Shown here one piece after another: positions 36,943 to 45,883 of a DNA stretch of 64,000 bases. A program made the translations under genes and the position numbers. How positions within the stretch are numbered: the first letter of the stretch is position 1; every line of letters begins with the position of its first letter. Under the pieces are notes generated by a model that worked only from the letters and a program-made list of their open reading frames with translations, ran no database searches and had not been told where the DNA came from. The DNA comes from Acinetobacter terrestris. GTDB taxonomy: Bacteria; Pseudomonadota; Gammaproteobacteria; Pseudomonadales; Moraxellaceae. The stretch lies in contig NZ_SJNZ01000006.1 in NCBI RefSeq assembly GCF_004331155.1, forward strand, positions 1 to 64,000, given 5' to 3'.

Positions 36943-38724
36943 ATGCCAATTTATAATGCACCGCTTGCCGATATGAAATTCATCCTGAATGATGTTTTTA
37001 ATGCAGAGCAATTCTGGCAAGCCAATGAAAATCTTACCCATGTGGATGCTGCAACAGCTGAAGCCATTCTTGAAGAAATGGCAAAATTTGCCCAAAACGT
37101 CACTTTACCGATTAACCGTAGCGGTGATGAAGAAGGCGCGAAAATTGAAAATGGCAAGGTCACCACCCCTGCAGGCTTTAAACAAGCATTCAAACAATAT
37201 GCAGATGGCGGTTGGATTGGCTTAGGTGCAGATGAAGAATGGGGCGGCCAAGGCATGCCGAAAATGCTGACGGTACTTGCGGACGAAATGCTGTTCGCAA
37301 CCAATCCATCATTCCTGCTTTATCCGCTTCTTTCTGTGGGTGCAGGTATGGCACTCAACAGCTATGCATCTCAAGAGCAAAAAGAAACCTATTTACCTAA
37401 AATTTATTCGGGTGAATGGTCAGGCACCATGTGCTTGACTGAACCGCACGCAGGTACAGACTTAGGCATTATCAAAACTAAAGCTGAACGTAATGAAGAT
37501 GGTACTTACAACATTAGCGGTACCAAAATCTTTATTACCGGTGGTGACCACGACTTAGCAGAAAATATCATCCATCTGGTTTTGGCTAAAACTCCAGATG
37601 CACCTGCAGGTTCACGCGGCATTTCATTGTTCATCGTACCGAAGTTCCTGGTGAATGAAGATGGTTCTCTAGGTGAGCGCAACCATGCAGGTCCTGGTTC
37701 AATTGAACACAAAATGGGGATCAAAGCCTCTGCAACGTGTGTAATGAACTTCGATGGTGCCAAAGGTTACCTTGTAGGTAAGGAAAATGAAGGTTTGGCA
37801 GCCATGTTCGTGATGATGAACTACGAACGCCTATCGATGGGGATCCAAGGTCTAGGTGCGTCTGAATTTGCCTATCAAAATGCAGCGCAATATGCGACTG
37901 ACCGTATTCAGGGCCGTAGCGCTTCCGGAATTCAATCACCAGCCAAAGCTGCGGACAGCATCTTGGTACATGGTGATGTACGCCGTATGCTGCTCAATGC
38001 CCGTGCCAACAACGAAGCATCGCGCGCATTTGCAGTTTATGTGGGTCAGCAACTGGATATCACCAAGTTCTCTACCGATGCTGAAGCAGTCAAAGCGGCC
38101 AATAACCGCGTTGCCCTGCTTACCCCAATTGCAAAAGCCTATTTAACCGATACTGCTTTTGATGCGGTGATTGATGCGCAAATGGTGTTTGGTGGGCATG
38201 GTTATATTCGTGAATGGGGCATGGAACAGTGTGTACGTGACTTACGTATTGCGCAAATTTATGAAGGTACCAATGGCGTTCAGTCGCAAGATTTAATTGG
38301 TCGTAAAACCATTAAATGTAATGGTGAATTCATTGCTGAATACATCCAGGAGATTCGTGACTTCGCCAACAGTCTAGATGCTGATCTTAACTTCATTAAA
38401 GATGCAACCTTGGATGCCGCAACTGAAGTAGAATCGGTGACTCAATACGTGATTGAAGCTGCACATGAAAACATTGAATTTCCGAACTCTGCTGCTGTAG
38501 ATTACCTGCACGCTGTCGGTCTTTTAAGCTTCTCTTATATGTTCGCAAAAATCGCAAATGCGGCGAAATCGAAAGATGGCGAATTCTATCAAAACAAAGT
38601 AGCACTTGCTAAATACTTCGCGCAACGTATTTTACCAGAACTTGCTCTGCGCATTACTAAGGTAAAAGCAGGTCCAGAAGTGATCATGAACTTTAGTGAA
38701 GATTACTTCACCAACCAGTCTTAA
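36943..38724 (+). CDS. acyl-CoA dehydrogenase (long form), copy 2
   Basis: The 593-residue protein is clearly homologous to the preceding product along its whole length (for example MPIYNAPLADMKFIL against MPQYKAPLREMQFIL). It shares the GTMCLTEPHAGTDLGII segment, the GGHGYIREWGMEQCVRDLRI catalytic region and the PF12806-like C-terminal domain. The two probably act on different acyl chain lengths in beta-oxidation. The pair looks like an old tandem duplication, since the sequences have diverged well beyond recent copies. Confidence 0.93.
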   Translation: MPIYNAPLADMKFILNDVFNAEQFWQANENLTHVDAATAEAILEEMAKFAQNVTLPINRSGDEEGAKIENGKVTTPAGFKQAFKQYADGGWIGLGADEEWGGQGMPKMLTVLADEMLFATNPSFLLYPLLSVGAGMALNSYASQEQKETYLPKIYSGEWSGTMCLTEPHAGTDLGIIKTKAERNEDGTYNISGTKIFITGGDHDLAENIIHLVLAKTPDAPAGSRGISLFIVPKFLVNEDGSLGERNHAGPGSIEHKMGIKASATCVMNFDGAKGYLVGKENEGLAAMFVMMNYERLSMGIQGLGASEFAYQNAAQYATDRIQGRSASGIQSPAKAADSILVHGDVRRMLLNARANNEASRAFAVYVGQQLDITKFSTDAEAVKAANNRVALLTPIAKAYLTDTAFDAVIDAQMVFGGHGYIREWGMEQCVRDLRIAQIYEGTNGVQSQDLIGRKTIKCNGEFIAEYIQEIRDFANSLDADLNFIKDATLDAATEVESVTQYVIEAAHENIEFPNSAAVDYLHAVGLLSFSYMFAKIANAAKSKDGEFYQNKVALAKYFAQRILPELALRITKVKAGPEVIMNFSEDYFTNQS

Positions 38725-38735
38725 TTTAATGCAAT

Positions 38736-38766
38736 AAAAAACGCCTGCATTGTCAGGCGTTTTTTT
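38736..38766 (+). terminator. terminator of the dehydrogenase pair
   Basis: A 12-pair stem with core AACGCCTG/CAGGCGTT and a six-base loop, flanked by A and T runs. It could also end the convergent small gene at 38781-38990. Confidence 0.92.
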
Positions 38767-38780
38767 ATATCTGATTTAAA

Positions 38781-38990
38781 TTAGATCTTTTCAACAATAA
38801 TGGAATCTGAGGTTTTTTTGCTAGTTTGTGCGTCTGGTTGAATTTTCACGATTTTAATCACACCCTCGGATTGTAAATTTTCACATAATGCAATCAGCTT
38901 CTGCATTTCATCTCCCTTAATACCCGAGCCTAAAATGAGTTTTTTGCCATTTTGTAAATTATTAATTTTTGTTTGAATTGTTTCTAACAT
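38781..38990 (-). CDS. small conserved-looking hypothetical protein
   Basis: The 69-residue product MLETIQTKINNLQNGKKLIL... is soluble and charged, with no cysteine pair or motif I know. It looks like a small alpha/beta protein (KLILGSGIKGDEMQKLIALCENL). The start is placed at ATG 38990, which has GGGAAA at good spacing; an in-frame start at 39020 has none. It has no known function. Confidence 0.6.
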   Translation of the reverse strand: MLETIQTKINNLQNGKKLILGSGIKGDEMQKLIALCENLQSEGVIKIVKIQPDAQTSKKTSDSIIVEKI

Positions 38991-39170
38991 TTTCGTTTCC
39001 CTGATTAATGAAATAACCACTCATACACTATATCAATTCCGTATGAAAAAAATACAGTCCATTGAATTATTTATAACATTCATTTTTTTAGCTGTTAATG
39101 TGCATGAAACTTGCATGCTGCTTAATAGCAGTTTCATATAAATGCTCATCTAATAGAAAGGAGGAAAAAC

Positions 39171-39668
39171 ATGCCAAAATCTGATGCCAAAGTTGAAAAA
39201 ATTGAAACCCTCCTCGACCGTTTCGGAAATATTGCTGTAGAAAGTTTTCACTATATTGCGCTGTTTATTATTGGCTGTATGGTGATCTGGTCTGCAGGTC
39301 ATACGGTATTTCACATTCTTACCGTAAAACAATTTGCCACCATTGACGATATTCTGCTGTTATTCATCTATCTTGAACTAGGTGCCATGGTCGGTATCTA
39401 TTTCAAGACCAACCATATGCCGGTGCGTTTCCTGATTTATATCGCGATTACCGCACTCACTCGCTTACTCATTTCAGATATCCAGCACGACCATAAAGCA
39501 GATCTGGACTTGGTGATCATTACCGGTTCGATTCTGATTCTGGCTTTTGCGATACTCGTGGTGCGCTATGCCTCTTGGACTTATCCATCTGTAATTCGTG
39601 ACAAGCATAGTGAAAAGTCCTTACCTGAAGGTAAAACCCCACGTCCGCAAGATGATGAGTTGGCTTAG
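39171..39668 (+). CDS. psiE: phosphate-starvation-inducible PsiE family protein
   Basis: The 165-residue inner-membrane protein has four predicted membrane segments and the PsiE-type core (LLLFIYLELGAMVGIYFKTNHMPVRFLIYIAITALTRLLI). Its biochemical role is unknown; E. coli psiE responds to phosphate starvation. A strong AAAGGAGG ribosome binding site precedes ATG 39171. I see no clear Pho box. The upstream region has a small inverted repeat ATGAAACT/AGTTTCAT (39104-39137). Confidence 0.9.
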   Translation: MPKSDAKVEKIETLLDRFGNIAVESFHYIALFIIGCMVIWSAGHTVFHILTVKQFATIDDILLLFIYLELGAMVGIYFKTNHMPVRFLIYIAITALTRLLISDIQHDHKADLDLVIITGSILILAFAILVVRYASWTYPSVIRDKHSEKSLPEGKTPRPQDDELA

Positions 39669-39684
39669 AAGTTCCTTATAAAAA

Positions 39685-39718
39685 AGTCCCCCTTTTGAAA
39701 GGGGGATTTAGGGGGATT
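39685..39718 (+). repeat. short intergenic repeat, copy 1
   Basis: Starts AGTCCCCCTTTTGAAAGGGG and ends GATTTAGGGGGATT. It contains the hairpin TCCCCCTTTTGAAAGGGGGA. It matches the inverted copy at 40907-40940 in length (34 bases) and pattern. It sits between two convergent genes. Confidence 0.8.
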
Positions 39719-39719
39719 C

Positions 39720-40211
39720 TTAACGATTCGGCACCAACACATAGCGTCCATTTTCAAAAATCCAGTAGGTTCCATTCGGCGGTGCAGGCAAACCTAAACG
39801 TTTCCAATCCGTAATCAAGGTATAGCTTGAACTTTCAATCCGTGCCGTATTCGGATCACCATTCACCCAGCTATAGCTTTGCGAGTTATGAGTGATGGTC
39901 GTTGGCGCCTGATATTGAATGCTAATGCCATTTTGAATAGTCGGATAATTCTGATGGTGTGATGGACGCTGCGGATAATAGGGTCGATTTTGTGGATAGT
40001 TATTTTGCGGGTAACTGTTTTGTGGATAGCTGTTTTGTGGATAATTATGATGTGGATAGTTCGTTTGCGGATTTTGCGGATAGTGAGGCCGATGCTGATA
40101 TTTAGTTGTATCCACCCCACGATAATTGGACCACTGATTTTCTGCTTGCGTCGTCGCAGAAGCCCCCAAGAGCACGATGCCACCAAGAGCACAAATAACC
40201 GCTACTTTCAT
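39720..40211 (-). CDS. exported protein with Tyr-Pro-Gln-Asn repeats
   Basis: The 163-residue product has a signal peptide ending near TQA (residue 23). A low-complexity middle of NYPQNSYPQN-type repeats (about residues 45-90) follows, and then a conserved-looking C-terminal domain with SYTLITDWKRLGLPAPPNGTYWIFENGRYVLVPNR. That last part resembles the RcnB/YhdN-like short periplasmic domain with a final aromatic-rich strand, but I am not sure. The repeat DNA is itself near-repetitive, so repeat number may vary. A GAGGCTC ribosome binding site precedes ATG 40211. Confidence 0.75.
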   Translation of the reverse strand: MKVAVICALGGIVLLGASATTQAENQWSNYRGVDTTKYQHRPHYPQNPQTNYPHHNYPQNSYPQNSYPQNNYPQNRPYYPQRPSHHQNYPTIQNGISIQYQAPTTITHNSQSYSWVNGDPNTARIESSSYTLITDWKRLGLPAPPNGTYWIFENGRYVLVPNR

Positions 40212-40411
40212 CAGAGCCTCCGAACGATGTTGCTCACATCATATAGTTTACAAATTCATTTTAATCTCTAGTTTAGGATAGAAAATGGATAAAAAAGCAT
40301 CTAATGCAACGTTTTGTAAATTAAATTTTGCTGTAATATCATGCTTTCCTGCATCTAGGTGCTGAATATGTTTATGCTAAGATATTCTTTTTTGTTACTG
40401 GATCAAACAGA

Positions 40412-40861
40412 GTGGCTGATTTAAGTTTTGACCGCCTACATCAATTTTTTTGCAAAGTGCCGAGCGTACAAGAAGCATTGATTGATGCTTATGGTTCAGA
40501 TGGTCAACATGCATGGTGGTTTAAATTTCAAATCAATGTGGAACACCCGCTTGCATGGCAAACTGTTCAGGAATTGGGTCATGTGCTGAATTACATTTCC
40601 AAGAATGAACGTCTTCCAACCCAGTTCTTGCCTGTTTCACCACCACCCTACATGAACGGTGAAGCCAAAGAATTTTTGGCTTGGGTGATTCAATGTAATC
40701 ATCCTGACTTTTCACCAGATGTGGTGTGCGACTGGTTAGAAGCGCGTTTACCGCAACCGGTTGAAGATGAAAGTCAGTGGAAAATTAAAACTGATTTAAA
40801 AGAACTCGATAAAATGAAAGATGCCGATCTGGATAAATTAATTCCACCGAACCCTTTATAA
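40412..40861 (+). CDS. conserved hypothetical cytoplasmic protein
   Basis: The 149-residue acidic protein starts with GTG at 40412. It has no signal peptide, membrane segment or known motif. Tryptophans and prolines are frequent (HAWWFKFQINVEHPLAW, LPVSPPPYMNGEAKEFLAWVIQ), and the C-terminus is a charged helix. I do not recognise a family. It is monocistronic with a strong terminator, which supports it being a real gene. Confidence 0.75.
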   Translation: MADLSFDRLHQFFCKVPSVQEALIDAYGSDGQHAWWFKFQINVEHPLAWQTVQELGHVLNYISKNERLPTQFLPVSPPPYMNGEAKEFLAWVIQCNHPDFSPDVVCDWLEARLPQPVEDESQWKIKTDLKELDKMKDADLDKLIPPNPL

Positions 40862-40873
40862 AATATGGATATG

Positions 40874-40901
40874 AAAAGAGCGCATAAGCGCTCTTTTTTA
40901 T
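40874..40901 (+). terminator. terminator of the 149-residue protein gene
   Basis: A ten-pair stem AAAAGAGCGC/GCGCTCTTTT with loop ATAA and a following T run. Confidence 0.92.
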
Positions 40902-40906
40902 TCTTT

Positions 40907-40940
40907 AATCTCCCTAAATTCCTCTTTTTAAAAAGGGACT
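40907..40940 (-). repeat. short intergenic repeat, copy 2 (inverted)
   Basis: On the minus strand it starts AGTCCCTTTTTAAAAAGAGG and ends AATTTAGGGAGATT. It aligns with copy 1 at 39685-39718 along its full 34 bases with a few substitutions that largely keep the hairpin. Confidence 0.75.
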
Positions 40941-41006
40941 TTCATCCTATTTTATTAAAGGTGAGAGATTGCTACGGAATAATTGCAATCGATTATTTTT
41001 TTTATT

Positions 41007-41043
41007 ACCTCTCCCTAGCCCTCTCCTGAAAGTAGAGGGAACT
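41007..41043 (-). repeat. related short repeat, copy 3
   Basis: On the minus strand it starts AGTTCCCTCTACTTTCAGGA and ends GAGGGCTAGGGAGAGGT. The plan is the same as the other two copies (AGT, pyrimidine-rich arm, hairpin, GGG-TAGGGAG tail), but the sequence is more distant. Confidence 0.55.
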
Positions 41044-41069
41044 ACTTCTCCATCTGGAATGAAGGTTAC

Positions 41070-42533
41070 TTAAAACGTCGACAACCCGCTCCATTCCATA
41101 AAGCGGTAAATGCCATATTTGAGTTTCGATTCATCTGCATATTGACGGTAATCAACACTCATATTTTTGCCATCCAGGTTTGACCATGCGGTATCAAAAT
41201 ATTGCTTGGCATCGCTAAAGACTTGCGCTTCTGATGCACCCACTACACGTAAATTGGTTTCCAGATTATAGTTTTTAATATTACGTGCGGTGAAATTTGC
41301 AGAACCTAAAATCATTTCTGCGTTCTGTGCATCCCGTTTCACAATCATCTTGCTATGACACTGCTCCCCTTGCGTATTACACCAGCGCACAGGCACACCT
41401 GCATCATTCAACTCTGATGCGACTTGGCGGTTGGGAATACCGTTCTTTTGCCGACCAAAAGCATCTTTATTCGGATCAAGTAACACCCGAACTTTTACCC
41501 CACGTTCATGAGCTGCGATTAATGCTTTCACAATATGGCGTTCAGACAAATAGAACATTGCCAGATCGATCTGTTGTTGGGGCTTCGCTGTTTCAATCAG
41601 TTTTATCGTTTTATCAAAAATGGCTTTTTCAGTCAGTACCTGAACCTGCGGCAAAGATTTTTCACCTTCAAACTCGCCGACAATCACCATCGGAATATCG
41701 CCTTTGGACATTCGCCCTACAGCTTGTTCGGTCTTTAACACATCAATTGCAGTATTGCCTGAAACCAGCAATGCCACGTTGGAATGACGTGAACTGCCAT
41801 CATGCGGATTTGCAGAAGTCACCAAGGCTTTCCAGCCCTGTGCTGTATCTACAACCATGGTCTTGCGGTGATTGGCTCTAAAATTAAATAAATTAAAATA
41901 ACTGCGTAAGGTAATTTTTTCAGAACCAAATGGATTATTTAACCAGCCTTTTTCCGGATTATTGCCGGCATCCTGACAGCAGATATACCAAAAGCCCGAC
42001 CACAATGGATTGGATGCGCGTAACGGTCTTAAATCCGTTTCAATCACATCAATGCCCGCTGAACGTAACTGACGATAATGCTCAGGCGCAACACCACCAT
42101 AGACCGAGTTAATCGGATCGGTAATTACTTTGATGTCAATGTTCGGCTGAACGCCACGTTTTAAAATGAGTGCATCGGTGAGCTGTTGCGCCAGTGGTCG
42201 ATGCGCAAGCGTTGATTCCCCCACTTCCTTATTGAATAAGAACATATCCAGCACAATGGTCGTCTGCGCATCATCAATCATTTTTAAGATTTCATTAAAA
42301 ATAACCTGGTTCTGTTGCTGTTTCCCACTGGCATCTATATAGGTTTGATCTGCTAGAAATTTCACTTCGGCATGACGCAATTTACCACTAAAATCCAAGC
42401 CTTCTGGCAAGGGTTTATAGGTGTGATAAATTGCCGATGAGAGATATCCCAAAGCCAATAAACCGACAATCACGCTGATATAACGACGGCGTGACCAATT
42501 CAATTTCTGATGAATTCGTTGAAAAATGCGCAT
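41070..42533 (-). CDS. phospholipase D family protein
   Basis: The 487-residue protein has an N-terminal membrane segment near residues 19-36 and two phospholipase D (HKD) sites. The first is NHRKTMVVD near residue 220 and the second is CHSKMIVKRD with GSANFT near 394-412. Paired HKD sites form one active centre. The protein could be a phospholipase or a cardiolipin synthase-like enzyme at the periplasmic face; its arrangement does not match ClsA exactly. Its start is five bases past a hairpin that also ends znuD. Confidence 0.88.
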   Translation of the reverse strand: MRIFQRIHQKLNWSRRRYISVIVGLLALGYLSSAIYHTYKPLPEGLDFSGKLRHAEVKFLADQTYIDASGKQQQNQVIFNEILKMIDDAQTTIVLDMFLFNKEVGESTLAHRPLAQQLTDALILKRGVQPNIDIKVITDPINSVYGGVAPEHYRQLRSAGIDVIETDLRPLRASNPLWSGFWYICCQDAGNNPEKGWLNNPFGSEKITLRSYFNLFNFRANHRKTMVVDTAQGWKALVTSANPHDGSSRHSNVALLVSGNTAIDVLKTEQAVGRMSKGDIPMVIVGEFEGEKSLPQVQVLTEKAIFDKTIKLIETAKPQQQIDLAMFYLSERHIVKALIAAHERGVKVRVLLDPNKDAFGRQKNGIPNRQVASELNDAGVPVRWCNTQGEQCHSKMIVKRDAQNAEMILGSANFTARNIKNYNLETNLRVVGASEAQVFSDAKQYFDTAWSNLDGKNMSVDYRQYADESKLKYGIYRFMEWSGLSTF

Positions 42534-42534
42534 A

Positions 42535-42571
42535 ACAAAAAACCTAGTCCAATGGCATCAGACTAGGTTTT
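42535..42571 (-). terminator. znuD terminator overlapping the next gene's ribosome binding site
   Basis: AAAACCTAGTC (42539-42549) pairs with GACTAGGTTTT (42561-42571) over an 11-base loop and is followed by T on the minus strand. The AGG that would serve as the ribosome binding site of the phospholipase gene is inside the 3' arm. Confidence 0.85.
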
Positions 42572-42639
42572 ATTGCTTTATTTTTCAAGAGGATTTCTGT
42601 GAATCCTGGCTGAATGGTTTGATCTACGCTAACTTTTGC

Positions 42640-44697
42640 CTAGAAGCCAAATTCTAAACCAACGCTAAAGTTACGTCCGACTTGTGGAATATTCGACAGG
42701 AATGAAGCATGTGAATAGACTTGCTGATCTAGCAGGTTGTTGGCTTTAAAATACACGCGATAATCATTGTTTTTAGCATATTGACCTGCATAAGATACGC
42801 CAACATTGACCATGTTATAGCCATCGGTTTCCTGCTCATAACTGGCGATTTTGTCCTGATTGAACACATGGTAATACTCGGCTAAACCGGACCAGTTGTC
42901 ATCAAAGCTTGCATCGACTTTGGTACCGAGACGACCTGCAGGTACACGTGGTGCATTTTTACTGTCAATTTTGCCACGCACATAATCACCAAATACACCC
43001 ACTTTATAAGTATCATTCAAAGCATAAGAGACTTGTGCTTCTGTACCATAAAACTTGGCTTTATCCTGCGTATAGTCGACTAAACGGAAATTTTCTTCAC
43101 GACTCGTTGTCGCTCCATAAATATAGTTATCAAACCAGTTGTGATAGACATGCACATGGTAATCAAACTTGTCTTGCTCATAATGCAAACCAAGCTCCAG
43201 ATTATTGGATTTTTCTGCACTTAAATTTTCATTGCCACGTTCATAAGTGTTGGTCGCAAAATGTTTACCCTTTGCATACAGTTCTTGCGCCAAAGGCAGA
43301 CGTTCTTGATGAGAGCCGACCAAAGACAATTTATAACTCGGTGCAAATTCCCAGTTCATTGCGCCTGAATAAGAGAAGCCATAATCGTCAAAATCTTTTT
43401 TGTTTGAATCAATCGCAATTTTCTGCTGATCTACGCGTGCGCCCAGTTCAACATGCACATCATTAAACTGCTTATGCTCTAAGGCAAACAAGCTCCACTT
43501 TTGCGTTTTGTTCGGATCAAGTAAAGATTCTTCCCCGCTAATATCCAGCTTTTGCTGGTTATATTGCGCACCGATCACCCCTTCCCAATCCTTAACAGGA
43601 TTGTGGACCAGTTCTAAGCGTGCATCATAACCTTGGCTTTTAAAATTGGTCATGACTGAATTTTCTTCAATTTCATCATGCTTATAGTCGGTATAACTGG
43701 CATGCGCGCGCAGCTTTTGGAAACCGGCAAAAGGATCATTGAGTTCGGTACGGAAATCATAACGTTCTGATTTCAAATCTACCCAAGGCCCGGCAGCATG
43801 ATCATGTTCTTCATCATGATTATGTCCATCATGGTTCAACGCATGACCTGAATGATCACCACAATGCAACTCATTACCATGCGGATGACAGTCTTCATAT
43901 TCATGACTATGTCCTGGTAAGCCATACTGATCCTGACGATTGCTATAGGCTACACCGACAAAGCCACGGTCGTGAATCCAGGATCCACCGATATTAATCG
44001 TTTCCCCTTCAGCAAAAGTATTGTCTACACGACGCGCTTTTTCGCCTTCATGGAAATAATCAGGTGCAATATAGTTATTGGCTTTACGCTTTGAACCTTC
44101 CACACGCAGCGCAAAATTCTCCCCCATCCCTGCCGTGATTCCTGCACTGGCTAATTTCTCATCACTTCCAGAGTTATAACGTAGACCGGCTGTACCTTCT
44201 AAACCATCTTCAGGCATTTGCGTTGGAATTTTATTGTCAGTGACATTCACCAATCCACCGACAGTGCCTGCGCTATACAGTAAAGTCGATGGTCCGCGAA
44301 TGATCTCTACTTGCTTGGCTAAAATGGGATCTACCGTTACCGCATGGTCTGGTGAAAGTGTGGATACATCAGCAGTTTCAGAAGCATGTTGTAAAACTTT
44401 AACGCGCGCACCATCTTGCCCGCGAATTACTGGACGGCTTGAACCAGAACCATACTGGTTCGAAGATACGCCCAATTCACCCGCCAAAGCATCGCCAATG
44501 GTCACCCCACCTTGTGCAAGCTTTTGATGATCAATCACCTGATCAACCACTGCAAAATCTGCAGCCGACTGCACTAAGGGATGCGCCTGTAATTTAATGG
44601 TGTCTAATTGTTGATTTTGGCTAGGGTTCTCTGCAAAGACAACAGGTGCGATAACTGCAAAAATAGAGAGTGTAATTAGATTCTTATGGAAGGACAT
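42640..44697 (-). CDS. znuD: TonB-dependent zinc receptor ZnuD
   Basis: ZnuD imports zinc through the outer membrane. The 685-residue protein has a signal peptide ending at VFA (22), a TonB-box region LDTIKLQA, a plug with RPVIRGQDGARVKVL and IIRGPSTLLYSAGTVGGLVNV, and a barrel ending VGLEFGF. Residues 263-300 form a loop with 12 histidines, two cysteines (270, 279) and many acidic residues, as expected for zinc capture. A perfect Zur-type palindrome lies 31 bases upstream of the start. Confidence 0.94.
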   Translation of the reverse strand: MSFHKNLITLSIFAVIAPVVFAENPSQNQQLDTIKLQAHPLVQSAADFAVVDQVIDHQKLAQGGVTIGDALAGELGVSSNQYGSGSSRPVIRGQDGARVKVLQHASETADVSTLSPDHAVTVDPILAKQVEIIRGPSTLLYSAGTVGGLVNVTDNKIPTQMPEDGLEGTAGLRYNSGSDEKLASAGITAGMGENFALRVEGSKRKANNYIAPDYFHEGEKARRVDNTFAEGETINIGGSWIHDRGFVGVAYSNRQDQYGLPGHSHEYEDCHPHGNELHCGDHSGHALNHDGHNHDEEHDHAAGPWVDLKSERYDFRTELNDPFAGFQKLRAHASYTDYKHDEIEENSVMTNFKSQGYDARLELVHNPVKDWEGVIGAQYNQQKLDISGEESLLDPNKTQKWSLFALEHKQFNDVHVELGARVDQQKIAIDSNKKDFDDYGFSYSGAMNWEFAPSYKLSLVGSHQERLPLAQELYAKGKHFATNTYERGNENLSAEKSNNLELGLHYEQDKFDYHVHVYHNWFDNYIYGATTSREENFRLVDYTQDKAKFYGTEAQVSYALNDTYKVGVFGDYVRGKIDSKNAPRVPAGRLGTKVDASFDDNWSGLAEYYHVFNQDKIASYEQETDGYNMVNVGVSYAGQYAKNNDYRVYFKANNLLDQQVYSHASFLSNIPQVGRNFSVGLEFGF

Positions 44698-44727
44698 GGA
44701 ACTGGCTCAAAGCTGCAATTTCTGAAT

Positions 44728-44746
44728 AATGTTATAATATAACATT
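44728..44746. promoter_or_regulatory. Zur box controlling znuD
   Basis: AATGTTATAATATAACATT is a perfect 9-1-9 palindrome and fits the known gammaproteobacterial Zur consensus. It would repress znuD when zinc is plentiful. Confidence 0.93.
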
Positions 44747-44938
44747 TCGTTATTTTTGCAATATCGATCTTCCAATTAATCAAAAATAACTCCCCACTAA
44801 TCAAAACAACTTCCAACTTTAAATCATCTATATTTATCATTTATTTACAAAACAATTGTTTTCTCGAACATATCCTGTTCAATAATTTGCTATGGTGATT
44901 CACCTTATTTTAACGTATCCCAGTTCACTTCTTTAAAT

Positions 44939-45706
44939 ATGCCCTTTACGATCTCACATGCTGTTTTAGCACCGCCTATTGCCAAACTCACCGGCTATCG
45001 ATTGCCAATTTCGGCATTGGCGATTGGCAGCATGACACCTGATTTATATCGTTTATTCACTTCCGAAAGTTATGATGCTTCACATCAGTGGCAAGGCTTG
45101 ATTGTTCCAAATCTATTGATTGGTTTAGCTTTTTGCTTGCTGTGGTATGGCCTGTATCGACCCGCGATATTTCGATGGATTGGGATGGTAAAGCCGATTG
45201 ATTGGGGCTCTTTTGATAAAATGCTGGGGTTTATCCTTAGTGTGATTATGGCTTTGATTGTTGGAATATCCACTCATTTAATTTGGGATGGACTGACCCA
45301 TTCAGATTTTAGAACCTTTGCTTTTGATCATTTTTTGAATCGGTCTGTTGCATTATTTGATCACGTCTATCCGATGCACCGGGTATTACAGATTGGCACA
45401 TCCATTCTGGCTTTGCCGTTTATGGCATGGATGGGCGTACATTATTATCTGAAACATAAACAGGCGGGTTTTGTTGGAACTAAAATCAAGATCTCTGGCT
45501 TCTTTATTCTGCTGACATCATTGCTCGCTGCTGGTTTTTATTATCTGCAATTTTTAAAGACACTGGGATCAAATCCTTGGTCAACCGACCTCTATTCATT
45601 TATTGGTCGCTCGGTAAACCAATTTTCCAGTGCATTTTTAATCACTTTTAGCTTGGGCTGTCTCCTGTTCTTATTTCTGGATCGAAATCGACGTTTAGGT
45701 GATTAA
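44939..45706 (+). CDS. DUF4184 family membrane protein
   Basis: The 255-residue inner-membrane protein begins MPFTISHAVLAPPIAKL and has SALAIGSMTPDLYRLF, the hallmark of DUF4184. It has five to six predicted membrane segments and a conserved HLIWDGLTHSDF near residue 115. His and Asp residues in the first and second motifs suggest a metal site like that of the YdjM/DUF457 metal-dependent hydrolases. No reaction is known. It is monocistronic. Confidence 0.88.
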   Translation: MPFTISHAVLAPPIAKLTGYRLPISALAIGSMTPDLYRLFTSESYDASHQWQGLIVPNLLIGLAFCLLWYGLYRPAIFRWIGMVKPIDWGSFDKMLGFILSVIMALIVGISTHLIWDGLTHSDFRTFAFDHFLNRSVALFDHVYPMHRVLQIGTSILALPFMAWMGVHYYLKHKQAGFVGTKIKISGFFILLTSLLAAGFYYLQFLKTLGSNPWSTDLYSFIGRSVNQFSSAFLITFSLGCLLFLFLDRNRRLGD

Positions 45707-45783
45707 ATTGCTAAAAATCGAATCAATTTAGAATCTTTTGTCTCATCTCCACATGGAAATGATGGCGTTTGTTGATCTAGTTC

Positions 45784-45812
45784 TTGTGACAAAATCCTCA
45801 AAGAGGCATAAT
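45784..45812 (+). promoter_or_regulatory. predicted aspS promoter
   Basis: -35 TTGTGA, a 17-base spacer and -10 CATAAT, about 70 bases before the aspS start. Confidence 0.6.
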
Positions 45813-45883
45813 TCACTATTCAAAGGCGGTACGCTGTTTACGTATTCGCTGACCTTAACCCATATAGTTGGATTTTTTACGCT

